From NCBI GenBank assembly GCA_023511325.1, contig JAIMBU010000073.1, positions 1 through 8,786 on the forward strand: a DNA stretch of 8,786 nt, read 5' to 3'. Under the pieces are notes generated by a model. The model searched no databases and had not been told where the DNA came from. It saw nothing but the letters and a program-made list of their open reading frames with translations. Below, piece by piece: positions 1 through 6,648 of the stretch. This stretch comes from Gorillibacterium sp. (GTDB lineage: Bacteria > Bacillota > Bacilli > Paenibacillales > NBRC-103111). Both the position numbers and the translations under genes were made by a program. Each line of letters begins with the position of its first letter. The stretch's first letter is position 1.

Positions 1-69
1 TGCTTCTGATGTGTATATGATTTAGCATTATAACTTTTGGGTTATTCGTGTAAATGATTTCGATTCCAA

Positions 70-1029
70 TTACTTACAAACAATAATCTGCCGGGAGAAA
101 TTACCCTTCTTGGCAACGCCACGGTCGGTGATGGTCAAACCTGCGTTCGCGATCATCTCATCGATAGTTTCGATCGTGATCACCACAACTTTGCCCGCGA
201 TCCGCCGTGCCTCTTTGAGAATGGTGAATTGCTCCTCTGGCGTAGTCGTAGAGAATAGATTGTAGGGCATATCAATCACGGCAACGTCATAGCTCGTGTC
301 AATGTCAGCGATATCTCCTAAAGTAACCTCTCCGGCAAATCCAAAGTGTTCGATATTCTGCCGTGCCCCCTGAACAATAAAAGGATTGATATCTCGTCCA
401 TCGATTTGAATCCCCATCGAGAGAGCTTCGACCAATACGGTTCCGATGCCACAACAAGGATCAATCGCCTTCACGCCAAATGGCACAGGAACGGCGATAT
501 TAGCTACAGCTCGGGCGACACGCGTACTGAGTGCAATCGAATAGTTGCGAGGCTTCTTCATATGACGTAGCCACATCGCCTCGGCTTTGACATATTTGCC
601 AAAATACCAACGGCCATCCATCGTGATCAGGCCGAATAAGTGATCAGGGTTCAACATATCGGCTTCCCCATTGATATGCATCCCCATTTCGCGTTCAATG
701 GCTCGCCGATTCTTGAAATGGATTTGCTCCTCTGGATCAAGATCATTGATTTTCACCATCATGACTTTGAAGCTAGCGCCAAATAACTCCAGGTGTTCGA
801 CCTGCTTCAGAATATCAGGAAGGTCGTTCCCTTCATACATGACCTCAATCCGCTCTTTTATAAAGGGGCTGCGATCAGGGGCGATTTCGATTGGGCTTTT
901 TAAAACAGGGGTTAACGATTCAGTTCCGAAGAGTGCGCGCATCTCCAGGTGGCAGAGAGAAACCTCATCCTCTTGGCAGGTATATGTATATATAAATTCA
1001 GACTGCTGCTTATCGTTAGTCAATCTCAT
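70..1029 (-). CDS. TRM11/UPF0020-like SAM-dependent RNA methyltransferase
   Basis: Predicted class I S-adenosylmethionine-dependent methyltransferase of the TRM11/UPF0020 (COG1041-like) group, whose characterised members methylate guanosine in tRNA; a cytoplasmic tRNA target is inferred. The protein has 319 residues. The catalytic half starts near residue 165: SAM-binding motif I is DPCCGIGT (190-197), an acidic strand with GRDINP follows (211-216), then GDI (238-240), and the catalytic motif is DMPYNL (253-258), a variant of the DPPY/NPPY signature. The segment before it (about 128-175, with FGLI, FGKYV and KKPRNYS) resembles the linker of this family. The N-terminal 125 residues show no THUMP domain that I can recognise. 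The ATG is preceded by AAAGGA four bases upstream. It stands alone on the minus strand, divergent from the glycan genes. Family assignment is firm; substrate is not. Confidence 0.85.
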   Translation of the reverse strand: MRLTNDKQQSEFIYTYTCQEDEVSLCHLEMRALFGTESLTPVLKSPIEIAPDRSPFIKERIEVMYEGNDLPDILKQVEHLELFGASFKVMMVKINDLDPEEQIHFKNRRAIEREMGMHINGEADMLNPDHLFGLITMDGRWYFGKYVKAEAMWLRHMKKPRNYSIALSTRVARAVANIAVPVPFGVKAIDPCCGIGTVLVEALSMGIQIDGRDINPFIVQGARQNIEHFGFAGEVTLGDIADIDTSYDVAVIDMPYNLFSTTTPEEQFTILKEARRIAGKVVVITIETIDEMIANAGLTITDRGVAKKGNFSRQIIVCK

Positions 1030-1066
1030 GTCATCCTTTAGGGGGTTGGATTTTCCTGTCTTTCAA

Positions 1067-1095
1067 ACCATAGCGGGAAAAGCGTGAAAAAGCAA
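1067..1095 (-). promoter_or_regulatory. Candidate SigA-type promoter of the methyltransferase gene
   Basis: Read on the minus strand, TTGCTT (1090-1095) and TATGGT (1067-1072) are separated by exactly 17 bases. Transcription would start near 1060, leaving a leader of about 30 bases before the ATG. The match is 3 of 6 at -35 and 4 of 6 at -10, so this is a weak, inferred promoter. Confidence 0.35.
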
Positions 1096-1206
1096 CGGTA
1101 GATACAGGGCCTAGTTGCAGCAATAGCCTGCCTCGTACATGAACGAGTACTTAAGCCTTGTGCAATAAGCGGAACCTTAAGATAGCTATCATGCCTGCCT
1201 ATTCCC

Positions 1207-1236
1207 TTCGATTTATTCCGGCATATTCTATACAAT
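1207..1236 (+). promoter_or_regulatory. Candidate promoter of the glycan cassette
   Basis: A good -10 hexamer, TACAAT (1231-1236), lies 18 bases after a poor -35 candidate, TTCGAT (1207-1212). The implied start near 1243 is only a few bases before the ribosome binding site at 1249-1252, giving a very short leader. The -10 is believable; the -35 may mean activator dependence or a wrong call. Confidence 0.3.
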
Positions 1237-1248
1237 ATTTGATTGATC

Positions 1249-1252
1249 GGAG
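1249..1252 (+). promoter_or_regulatory. Ribosome binding site deciding the GTG start at 1261
   Basis: GGAG lies 8 bases before GTG 1261. The upstream in-frame TTG at 1243 and the downstream ATG at 1282 have no comparable site, so GTG 1261 is the preferred start. Confidence 0.6.
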
Positions 1253-1260
1253 ATGAAGCC

Positions 1261-2169
1261 GTGTCAACGACGACCACAACCATGACAAGCAAGACAAAGA
1301 TAGATATTCTGATCCCGGCGATTGAGAAGGACTTAGCCACACTTCCCTATGTCATTGCATCCGCCAGAGAAAACATTAACCATCCAATCGGAAGAATACT
1401 GATCGTTGCACCCAAAAGAAAACGAATCATGGAGTTGTGCCGTAGGCTTGAGGTCACTTTCGTGGATGAGGATACCTTGCTCCCCATTACTAAGAAGCAT
1501 ATTAACTATCGCTCCAAAAGATGGGACCGTTCGGGCTGGATTTTCCAACAGTTGCTGAAGTGGTGTGGGGATTCGTTATGCACTGCTAAGTTTTATTTGG
1601 TCATGGATGCAGATACCGTGCTGATTCGTCCGCATACTTTCCTTGAAGGCAACAAGAAGGTTTTCTATAGCCGCAGATGGAGTCACCAGCAGTATTTTAA
1701 AGCCTATCATAAGCTGCTGGGTAAGAAGGTCACCTCACCCTCATCCTTTGTTACTCACTATATGCTGCTGGAGAAGGCAAAGGTAAGCGAGCTAAAGAAA
1801 GCGATTGAGGCCAAGCATCATACAAGCTGGTATCAGGCCATTCTGCAAAACATTGATAAAACAAAGCTGTACGCCTACTCTGAATTTGAAACCTACGGAA
1901 ACTTCCTCTACGCTCAGGACCCCAGCAGAATTGTTTTTCGAAAGGCCTTAAACAAAGATTTGCATCAGAGCATAACTAAGCTATCCATTGAGCAACGCAA
2001 GCAGTTGGCTAGAAAGTATCGCTCCCTCTCTTTCCATAAACGCAGAGGTTATTTCCTCAAGCCGCAACAGTCGAAGGCCTCCAAGCATGCCAAAGCTCCC
2101 AAACATGCTATAGCTCCCAAGAATTTAGTCCTTAAGGATCAGAATAAACGCAAGGAAACATTACCTTGA
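1261..2169 (+). CDS. DUF6492-like putative glycosyltransferase (GT-A type)
   Basis: Resembles the DUF6492 family of uncharacterised proteins, which look like GT-A fold glycosyltransferases; donor and acceptor are unknown. From GTG 1261 it has 302 residues. The N-terminus has a GT-A-like first strand (KIDILIPAIEKD, about 13-24). It is followed by RSGWIFQQLLK (90-100) and the key metal/nucleotide-sugar motif MDADTVL (115-121), a DxD-type DAD. SFVTHYMLLEK (162-172) and YSEFETYGN (207-215) are also typical of the family. No signal peptide or membrane segment is visible, so it probably acts in the cytoplasm. The last 30 residues are a Lys/Ala/Pro-rich tail with a tandem hexapeptide. It is first in the cassette, and its stop overlaps the start of the next gene, implying coupled translation with the GT4 enzyme. 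Family call is good; enzymatic activity is inferred. Confidence 0.75.
   Translation: MSTTTTTMTSKTKIDILIPAIEKDLATLPYVIASARENINHPIGRILIVAPKRKRIMELCRRLEVTFVDEDTLLPITKKHINYRSKRWDRSGWIFQQLLKWCGDSLCTAKFYLVMDADTVLIRPHTFLEGNKKVFYSRRWSHQQYFKAYHKLLGKKVTSPSSFVTHYMLLEKAKVSELKKAIEAKHHTSWYQAILQNIDKTKLYAYSEFETYGNFLYAQDPSRIVFRKALNKDLHQSITKLSIEQRKQLARKYRSLSFHKRRGYFLKPQQSKASKHAKAPKHAIAPKNLVLKDQNKRKETLP
2083..2118 (+). repeat. Two tandem 18-base units encoding KHAxAP
   Basis: Units at 2083-2100 and 2101-2118 match at 15 of 18 bases and encode KHAKAP and KHAIAP, followed by another K. They lie in the basic C-terminal tail of the DUF6492-like protein. A partly similar stretch precedes them. The repeat looks like recent tandem duplication in an unstructured tail. 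Confidence 0.7.
2152..2157 (+). promoter_or_regulatory. Ribosome binding site for the TTG start at 2166
   Basis: AAGGAA lies inside the end of the upstream gene, 8 bases before TTG 2166. Together with the TTGA overlap (start 2166-2168, stop 2167-2169), it supports the non-ATG start and translational coupling. Confidence 0.65.
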
Positions 2170-3299
2170 AAGACATTGAAGTGGTATGGAGGGGACCAAT
2201 AGGCAGAGCCAGTGGACTTGGGATTGCTAGCAGGGCATATGTTCACGCATTAAGACGTCAAGGATTAACGACGAGGGTTGAGACGAAGCGGAGTCGCTCC
2301 AACGTTAAGGGTGAATCTCACAAGTACCGCATTCTGATCTATCATTACCCACCCAACCTGATCGATATTGAGAAAGAGCGAAAGGTTTTTGATCGGATTA
2401 TTCTCAATACGGTTTGGGAGACGACAAGGATACCTGAGAGTTGGCTACGCAACATCAATAAATTTGATGCCATATGTGTACCTTCCCTCCATAACAAGCG
2501 GGCGATGACGAATAGTGGAGTGACGGTTCCAATCTTTCTTGTGCCGCACGGAGTGGACACCGACAAGTTCACGCCCAAAAATAAGGGCTTCACTATGCCG
2601 CGCCGCAAAGGAGCCTTTGTCTTTGTTTCCATATTTGGGTTCCAGCACCGCAAAAACCCCGAAGCTCTGCTGAGGGCTTATTGGGAGGAATTCTCGTCTG
2701 CAGATAATGTACTGATGGTTATCAAGACAAACGGCTATGCAGCGTTCGAGAACGACGCCTGGATTCGCAATCGCATCCTCACATATAAGAAAAAGCTGGG
2801 GCTACGTAAGAAAACCGCCCCGGTTATTATCCTGTCACGGCACCTTTCGCCAGAGCGAATGAGGGGGATCTACACACTGGGCAATGCTTTTGTGCTTCCG
2901 ACCCGAGGAGAGGGAGTTGGATTGCCGTTTCTTGAATCCTTGGCAAGCGGTCTGCCGGTAATTGCTACAGGCTGGGGCGGCCAGATGGACTTCTTGACGA
3001 ATAAGAATGCCTTCCTGGTCAACTATGAGTTAAAACACCCAACCAGAGGGATGAATCCACGGGACGCAATTGCTCGGAGCTTTCGCTATCTTTTTGCCGA
3101 TAAAGGGCAGCGGTGGGCAGAGCCAGATCTCCAAAGCTTAAAGCGGCAGATGAGAGTCGCTTTTGAGCACCCCCAACTATGTAAGCGCAAGGGGCAGCAG
3201 GGAAGAAAGGATGCACACAAGTATTCCTGGGATCGTGCCGGTAGAAAGTTCCATCAAGCGATTGTCACGGTGGTCAAAAAGAAAAGTGTTTACCCTTGA
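2166..3299 (+). CDS. GT4-type (GT-B fold) glycosyltransferase
   Basis: Predicted retaining glycosyltransferase of the GT4 / glycosyl transferases group 1 class, 377 residues, cytoplasmic or peripherally membrane-bound. The N-terminal Rossmann half carries a glycine-rich acceptor-side loop (RGPIGRASGLG, 9-19). The linker has the typical VPHGVDTDKF (126-135), and the C-terminal half begins with FQHRKNPEALLRAY (159-172). The donor-binding EX7E signature is present as E249 and E257 within EGVGLPFLE, followed by the usual LASGLPVIAT (259-268) and GGQMDFL (271-277). No membrane segment is seen. The gene overlaps its upstream neighbour by 3 bases and is followed after 14 bases by the ManC-like gene. 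Many GT4 enzymes use GDP-mannose, which fits this neighbour, but the donor is inferred. The C-terminal 60 residues are rich in Lys and Arg. Confidence 0.85.
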   Translation: MKDIEVVWRGPIGRASGLGIASRAYVHALRRQGLTTRVETKRSRSNVKGESHKYRILIYHYPPNLIDIEKERKVFDRIILNTVWETTRIPESWLRNINKFDAICVPSLHNKRAMTNSGVTVPIFLVPHGVDTDKFTPKNKGFTMPRRKGAFVFVSIFGFQHRKNPEALLRAYWEEFSSADNVLMVIKTNGYAAFENDAWIRNRILTYKKKLGLRKKTAPVIILSRHLSPERMRGIYTLGNAFVLPTRGEGVGLPFLESLASGLPVIATGWGGQMDFLTNKNAFLVNYELKHPTRGMNPRDAIARSFRYLFADKGQRWAEPDLQSLKRQMRVAFEHPQLCKRKGQQGRKDAHKYSWDRAGRKFHQAIVTVVKKKSVYP

Positions 3300-3308
3300 G
3301 GAGGTGAT
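3299..3308 (+). promoter_or_regulatory. Strong ribosome binding site for the TTG start at 3314
   Basis: AGGAGGTGAT is an almost perfect anti-16S complement, 5 bases before TTG 3314. It overlaps the stop codon of the upstream gene (3297-3299) by one base. An ATG at 3307 inside this site is in another frame and would not yield the nucleotidyltransferase N-terminus. Confidence 0.8.
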
Positions 3309-3313
3309 GTGTC

Positions 3314-4708
3314 TTGCGAGTCGTTTTGTTATCTGGAGGCTCTGGCAAAAGGCTTTGGCCGCTCTCCAATGATGTTCGATCCAAGGCGTTCTTGAAGCTG
3401 CTTCCCGCACCAAGTGAACAGGGCGGTAAAGAGTCGATGATTCAAAGAGTATGTAGACAGCTTGATTCCGTCGGCTTGCTTAGCTCAACCGTAATCGTTA
3501 CGCATGAAAGCCAAGTAGAAATTATGCGTAATCATATTGGTGAACAGATTCCGATTATTAGCGAGCCTGTCAAACGAGGAACGTTCTCCGCAATCGCTTT
3601 GGCCGCCAGTTATTTTTATACCCTGACTTCTATAGATCCTCAAGAAGCGATCGTGGTTCTTCCGGTAGATTTGTTTGCCGAAGCATCCTTTTTTGAACTC
3701 ATCTGCAAGATTCCAGAAGTGTTAGCTAAGACACAAGCTGATCTCGCACTGATTGGTGCGACTCCTAAGCACCCTTCTTCGCAATTGGGCTATATCGTTC
3801 CCCAAGTAACGGGACAGCTCAATTATTGGCAAGTGGAGCAATTTGTCGAGAAACCGAAGGAACTGGAAGCGATGCAGTTGCTTAAGCGAGGAGCTTTGTG
3901 GAATTGTGGTGTTTTTGGTTTTACCTTAGCCTTCTTACTGCCTTATTTAAAAAAGATAGGGTTGCCCAGCTTGTATCAAGACCTGCTTACTTGCTACGAA
4001 CAGCTTCCTGAGGCTAGCTTCGATGTTGAGGTAGTAGAAAAGACGAAACATTCGGTTGTTCTCCCCTATGCAGGAGAGTGGAAGGATCTAGGCAGTTGGC
4101 AGACGTTAGCTACTCACTTGGAAGCAAATGTGATCGGCTATGGGCAAATCACGGGAGCCTCGGCCAATACCTATCTAGTTAACGAACTTCCAACTAAAAT
4201 CCATGTCATTGATATCCCTGATATTATTGTCGCAGCAAGTCCTGATGGAATTCTTGTAGCCCATATCGCAAGTGCAAGCCAGATCAAAGAGCAACTTAGC
4301 TCGGTGAGCCAGAAACCACTGGTTGAGGAGAAGCGTTGGGGGACTTGCCGAATTCTGGATCACACTTGGTCTGATGAGTGTTCGGGAAACCCGCTGGAAG
4401 AAGATGTCTTAACGCGCTTAATCGAGCTTTACCCCGGAAAGAACACCAGCTATCATCAGCACCAGTATAGAAAAGAAGTCTGGACTATTCTTGCAGGTAG
4501 GGGACAAGTCATGCTGAATGAAGTTTTACAAGAAATTGGGCCGGGCGATGTTTTGCAGATCCCTTCTGGCACTAGGCATGCAGTGAGGGCGATAACCCCA
4601 CTTACGCTAGTGGAAGTACAGTTTGGCATTCGGCTTGCTGAGGATGATATTACTCGCTTGGTGATCAACTGGGAGGATAGTCTGCATTATCGCAGCGGAA
4701 CAGTATGA
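3314..4708 (+). CDS. manC: Mannose-1-phosphate guanylyltransferase / type II mannose-6-phosphate isomerase (ManC/AlgA-like)
   Basis: Predicted bifunctional cytoplasmic enzyme making GDP-mannose: it would convert fructose-6-P to mannose-6-P and mannose-1-P plus GTP to GDP-mannose. It has 464 residues, near the usual 460-480. The nucleotidyltransferase domain (about 1-270) opens with SGGSGKRLWPLS (7-18), the pyrophosphorylase signature. It contains PVDLF (117-121), FVEKP (177-181), WNCGVFGF (196-203) and GEWKDLGSW (254-262). A spacer leads to a cupin isomerase domain (about 338-450) with EEKRWG, PGKNTSYHQHQYRKEVW (374-390, metal ligands), IPSGTRHAV (416-424) and EVQFGIRLAEDDITRL (434-449). One oddity is SKAF (23-26) where PKQF is common; the lysine is kept. 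TTG start is fixed by the ribosome binding site and by the signature beginning at residue 7. No mannose-1/6-phosphomutase is in the window. A related NDP-sugar specificity cannot be excluded. Confidence 0.85.
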   Translation: MRVVLLSGGSGKRLWPLSNDVRSKAFLKLLPAPSEQGGKESMIQRVCRQLDSVGLLSSTVIVTHESQVEIMRNHIGEQIPIISEPVKRGTFSAIALAASYFYTLTSIDPQEAIVVLPVDLFAEASFFELICKIPEVLAKTQADLALIGATPKHPSSQLGYIVPQVTGQLNYWQVEQFVEKPKELEAMQLLKRGALWNCGVFGFTLAFLLPYLKKIGLPSLYQDLLTCYEQLPEASFDVEVVEKTKHSVVLPYAGEWKDLGSWQTLATHLEANVIGYGQITGASANTYLVNELPTKIHVIDIPDIIVAASPDGILVAHIASASQIKEQLSSVSQKPLVEEKRWGTCRILDHTWSDECSGNPLEEDVLTRLIELYPGKNTSYHQHQYRKEVWTILAGRGQVMLNEVLQEIGPGDVLQIPSGTRHAVRAITPLTLVEVQFGIRLAEDDITRLVINWEDSLHYRSGTV

Positions 4709-4750
4709 GGGAGGACTTATACTGTTCCGCTATAAACATTATTTTTTTTT
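4694..4750 (+). terminator. Terminator-like hairpin over the manC stop codon
   Basis: A perfect 13-base inverted repeat (AGCGGAACAGTAT at 4694-4706 and its complement at 4719-4731) can extend inward by a G-U, an A-U and a G-C pair to 16 pairs with a 6-base loop. The manC stop TGA (4706-4708) lies inside the stem. Nine T residues (4742-4750) follow, but 10 bases after the stem, further than in a classic intrinsic terminator. It is most likely a terminator or an mRNA 3' end stabiliser. Confidence 0.6.
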
Positions 4751-4760
4751 GCTGTTAGAA

Positions 4761-4769
4761 TGCTATACT
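4761..4769 (+). promoter_or_regulatory. Candidate extended -10 promoter of the S66 gene
   Basis: TGCTATACT carries a TATACT hexamer (4764-4769) with the TGN extension, which can act without a good -35 element; none is seen upstream, only T-rich DNA. Transcription would start near 4776, 30 bases before the ribosome binding site. A second TATACT (4790-4795) sits too close to that site to be preferred. Confidence 0.4.
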
Positions 4770-4805
4770 ACAGATTATTAAAGTTACTTTATACTTTGTG
4801 CGATG

Positions 4806-4813
4806 GGAGGGTG
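4806..4813 (+). promoter_or_regulatory. Ribosome binding site for GTG 4819
   Basis: GGAGGGTG, with the GGAGG core ending 8 bases before GTG 4819, supports this start. The in-frame GTG at 4798 has no such site. Confidence 0.65.
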
Positions 4814-4818
4814 AAATT

Positions 4819-5619
4819 GTGATTGCCCAAAGGATAAGCAAAGGTGATACGATAGGGATCGTTTCTCCCAGCCACGTAGCCTCTATTGAGCGGTATGAAC
4901 ACATAATAACGATTATAGAATCTAAAGGATTTCGAGTAAAAGTAGGAGAAAATTTTTATAAAAATACGTATGGTTATTCTGCAACAGAAACAGAACGTGC
5001 GGATGATTTTAACAATATGATTTTCGATGAAGATGTAAAAATGGTTTTTTTTGGCGGTGGCAATGGAGGTAATGAGCTATTACCTTACATTGACTATGAA
5101 GGTATAAAAAAGCATCCCAAAATTTTTTGTAGTTACAGTGATGGTACTACGATACTTAACGCCATTTATGCGAAAACAATGCTAATTACATACTATGGTC
5201 AAGCTCCTGGTACATTTGAGGATTTACGATATTACGATTATATTCAATTTTCATCCCATTTTCTTGATGGAAATGTTAAAGCATTTGTTAGTAATAGCAG
5301 ATGGAAATCTATACATAATGGTCTTTGTGAAGGTATACTTATAGGAGGATACACGAGAAATTTTGCCCTTCTTGTTGACAGTAAATACTTTGAATATGAT
5401 GATAAAAAGAAGTATGTGCTGTTTTTAGAAGACCATGAGAAATTTAGTAGTCTTGCTGAGATTAGCTCATACTTATCACATATCGAGCAAAGCCAATTCA
5501 TGAATCATATAGCAGGTTTACTTTTTGGACACGGCGTAAATCATGCAATATTACCTATTGGGTGTACAGCAACATTAGACACAGATAAAGGCATAATGAA
5601 TTTCAGCTATCGCGCCTAA
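4819..5619 (+). CDS. S66-family peptidase (LD-carboxypeptidase/MccF-like), internally shortened
   Basis: Belongs by sequence to the serine peptidase S66 family: LD-carboxypeptidases that trim peptidoglycan tetrapeptides, and MccF-type enzymes giving microcin C immunity. From GTG 4819 it has 266 residues. The N-terminal part reads KGDTIGIVSPS (9-19) and the FFGGGNGGNELL loop (78-89). Candidate catalytic residues are Ser107 in CSYSDGTT (104-111), Glu204 in VLFLEDHE (200-207) and His238 in FGHGVNHAILPIG (236-248). Ser and Glu sit close to the E. coli LdcA positions (106 and 200), but Glu to His is 34 residues instead of about 68-70, and the protein is shorter than the usual 300 or more. This suggests an in-frame deletion, so activity is doubtful. 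No signal peptide is visible. The gene is much more AT-rich than its neighbours, pointing to transfer. The BASS gene follows after 16 bases. Confidence 0.75.
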   Translation: MIAQRISKGDTIGIVSPSHVASIERYEHIITIIESKGFRVKVGENFYKNTYGYSATETERADDFNNMIFDEDVKMVFFGGGNGGNELLPYIDYEGIKKHPKIFCSYSDGTTILNAIYAKTMLITYYGQAPGTFEDLRYYDYIQFSSHFLDGNVKAFVSNSRWKSIHNGLCEGILIGGYTRNFALLVDSKYFEYDDKKKYVLFLEDHEKFSSLAEISSYLSHIEQSQFMNHIAGLLFGHGVNHAILPIGCTATLDTDKGIMNFSYRA

Positions 5620-5635
5620 AAAAGGAAGTTATGCA

Positions 5636-6598
5636 ATGCTGTATCGCTTAAACCGTCAATTGGAGCGGGTTATGCCACTGATTACCCCGGTTAGTGTACT
5701 TATCGGTGTGCTGCTTGGAAGCCACTTGTCGGGTTATACCTATCTGTCTCCCTGGATATTTGCTTTTATGACCTTTGCTGGGAGTATTAACTCCACCTTT
5801 AGAGACTTTTATAAAGTGTTGAGCAAGCCTGCTCCACTTTTCGCCTGCTTATTGATTCTCCATGTCGCGATGCCGCTACTAGCCATGGGATTGGGCAATG
5901 TGACCTTTGGTGAGGATACCTTCACCATTACCGGGCTTATTCTTGCGGCGGCGATTCCAACAGGTGTCAGCAGCTTTGTTTGGGTGGGAATTTACAAAGG
6001 AAATACCGTACTGACGCTGGCGATCATTCTGATCGACACGATTCTATCTCCCTTTATTGTTCCTTACACCCTTTCTGTTCTGGTTGGAACCCGGGTAACG
6101 ATGGATATCAATGCGATGATGCAAAGTCTCTTCCTTATGGTTGTTCTGCCCTCTATTATCGGGATGCTGATAAATGATTGGACTAAGGGCCGGGTGAAGG
6201 CGAGGTGGAGTCCGCGGTTAAGTCCCTTTTCCAAGATAGCGATGGGCCTGGTCGTTGCGATCAATGGCTCTGTAATTGCCCCTTATCTGAGAGACATCAA
6301 CCTACGCTTACTGCAGATCGCCCTTGTGGTGCTTGCTTTTGCCTCTGTTGGCTATATCATTGGTTTTCTCGTCTCCAGGTTAATGGGGTGGGAAGAGGAT
6401 ACCGTCGTGGCGCTCACCTTCAATGGGGGAATGCGCAACATTAGTGCAGGTGCGGTCCTCGCGGTAACGTACTTCCCTGCACCCGTTGCTATTCCGGTTG
6501 TTCTGGGCATGCTATTCCAACAATCGCTTGCCTCGCTCTTCGGCTATTTACTAAGCCGCTTTTATAAGAAGGATTATCCTGCACATAATACAGAATAG
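5636..6598 (+). CDS. Bile acid:sodium symporter (BASS/SBF) family transporter
   Basis: Predicted integral membrane protein of the BASS/SBF family, 320 residues with about nine or ten hydrophobic segments (roughly 12-29, 37-52, 66-85, 98-117, 124-150, 160-180, 200-216, 225-247, 256-280, 285-308). Family members import bile acids, 2-keto acids or other organic anions with sodium; the substrate here is unknown. The two crossover-helix motifs are recognisable: PTGVSSFVW (108-116) and NGGMRN (263-268). By recalled alignment to the Neisseria ASBT structure, sodium ligands N115, T132 and E260 correspond to F114, I131 and N263 here, so coupling may differ. AAGGAAG seven bases before ATG 5636 fixes the start. 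An ATG at 5631 is out of frame and stops quickly. No terminator separates it from the S66 gene, so co-transcription is likely. Base composition returns to that of the rest of the window. Confidence 0.8.
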   Translation: MLYRLNRQLERVMPLITPVSVLIGVLLGSHLSGYTYLSPWIFAFMTFAGSINSTFRDFYKVLSKPAPLFACLLILHVAMPLLAMGLGNVTFGEDTFTITGLILAAAIPTGVSSFVWVGIYKGNTVLTLAIILIDTILSPFIVPYTLSVLVGTRVTMDINAMMQSLFLMVVLPSIIGMLINDWTKGRVKARWSPRLSPFSKIAMGLVVAINGSVIAPYLRDINLRLLQIALVVLAFASVGYIIGFLVSRLMGWEEDTVVALTFNGGMRNISAGAVLAVTYFPAPVAIPVVLGMLFQQSLASLFGYLLSRFYKKDYPAHNTE

Positions 6599-6648
6599 CC
6601 GTCCGGCACAAGGGCATCAGCTCTTCGACCTGATTAAAGTTTACTTAA

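Larger units (their letters stand above)
1030..1260. other. Divergent intergenic region
   Basis: About 230 bases separate the methyltransferase start from the start of the glycan cassette, so promoters for both directions should lie here. Besides the two weak promoter candidates there are a 10-base palindrome GATAGCTATC (1181-1190), two CTTAAG sites (1150-1155 and 1176-1181) and a short stem GCAAC/GTTGC (1092-1096 and 1114-1118). I see no convincing small gene. The long minus-strand reading frame crossing this region (1038-1340) is mostly the antisense of the next gene. Confidence 0.5.

Noticed and set aside
1086..1118. Hairpin plus T5 on the minus strand in front of the methyltransferase, as an attenuator
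   Set aside because: The stem is only 5 continuous pairs with a large loop, and it overlaps or lies upstream of the likely transcription start.
1181..1190. Palindrome GATAGCTATC as an operator
   Set aside because: Ten-base palindromes are expected several times by chance in a window of this size, and nothing else supports it.
1038..1340. Minus-strand reading frame with a valine-rich hydrophobic start
   Set aside because: The hydrophobic run is the antisense of the threonine-rich N-terminus of the DUF6492-like gene; there is no good ribosome binding site or family resemblance.
3163..3372. Plus-strand reading frame across the GT4/manC junction
   Set aside because: It is a frame shadow of two well-supported genes and includes the ribosome binding site of manC.
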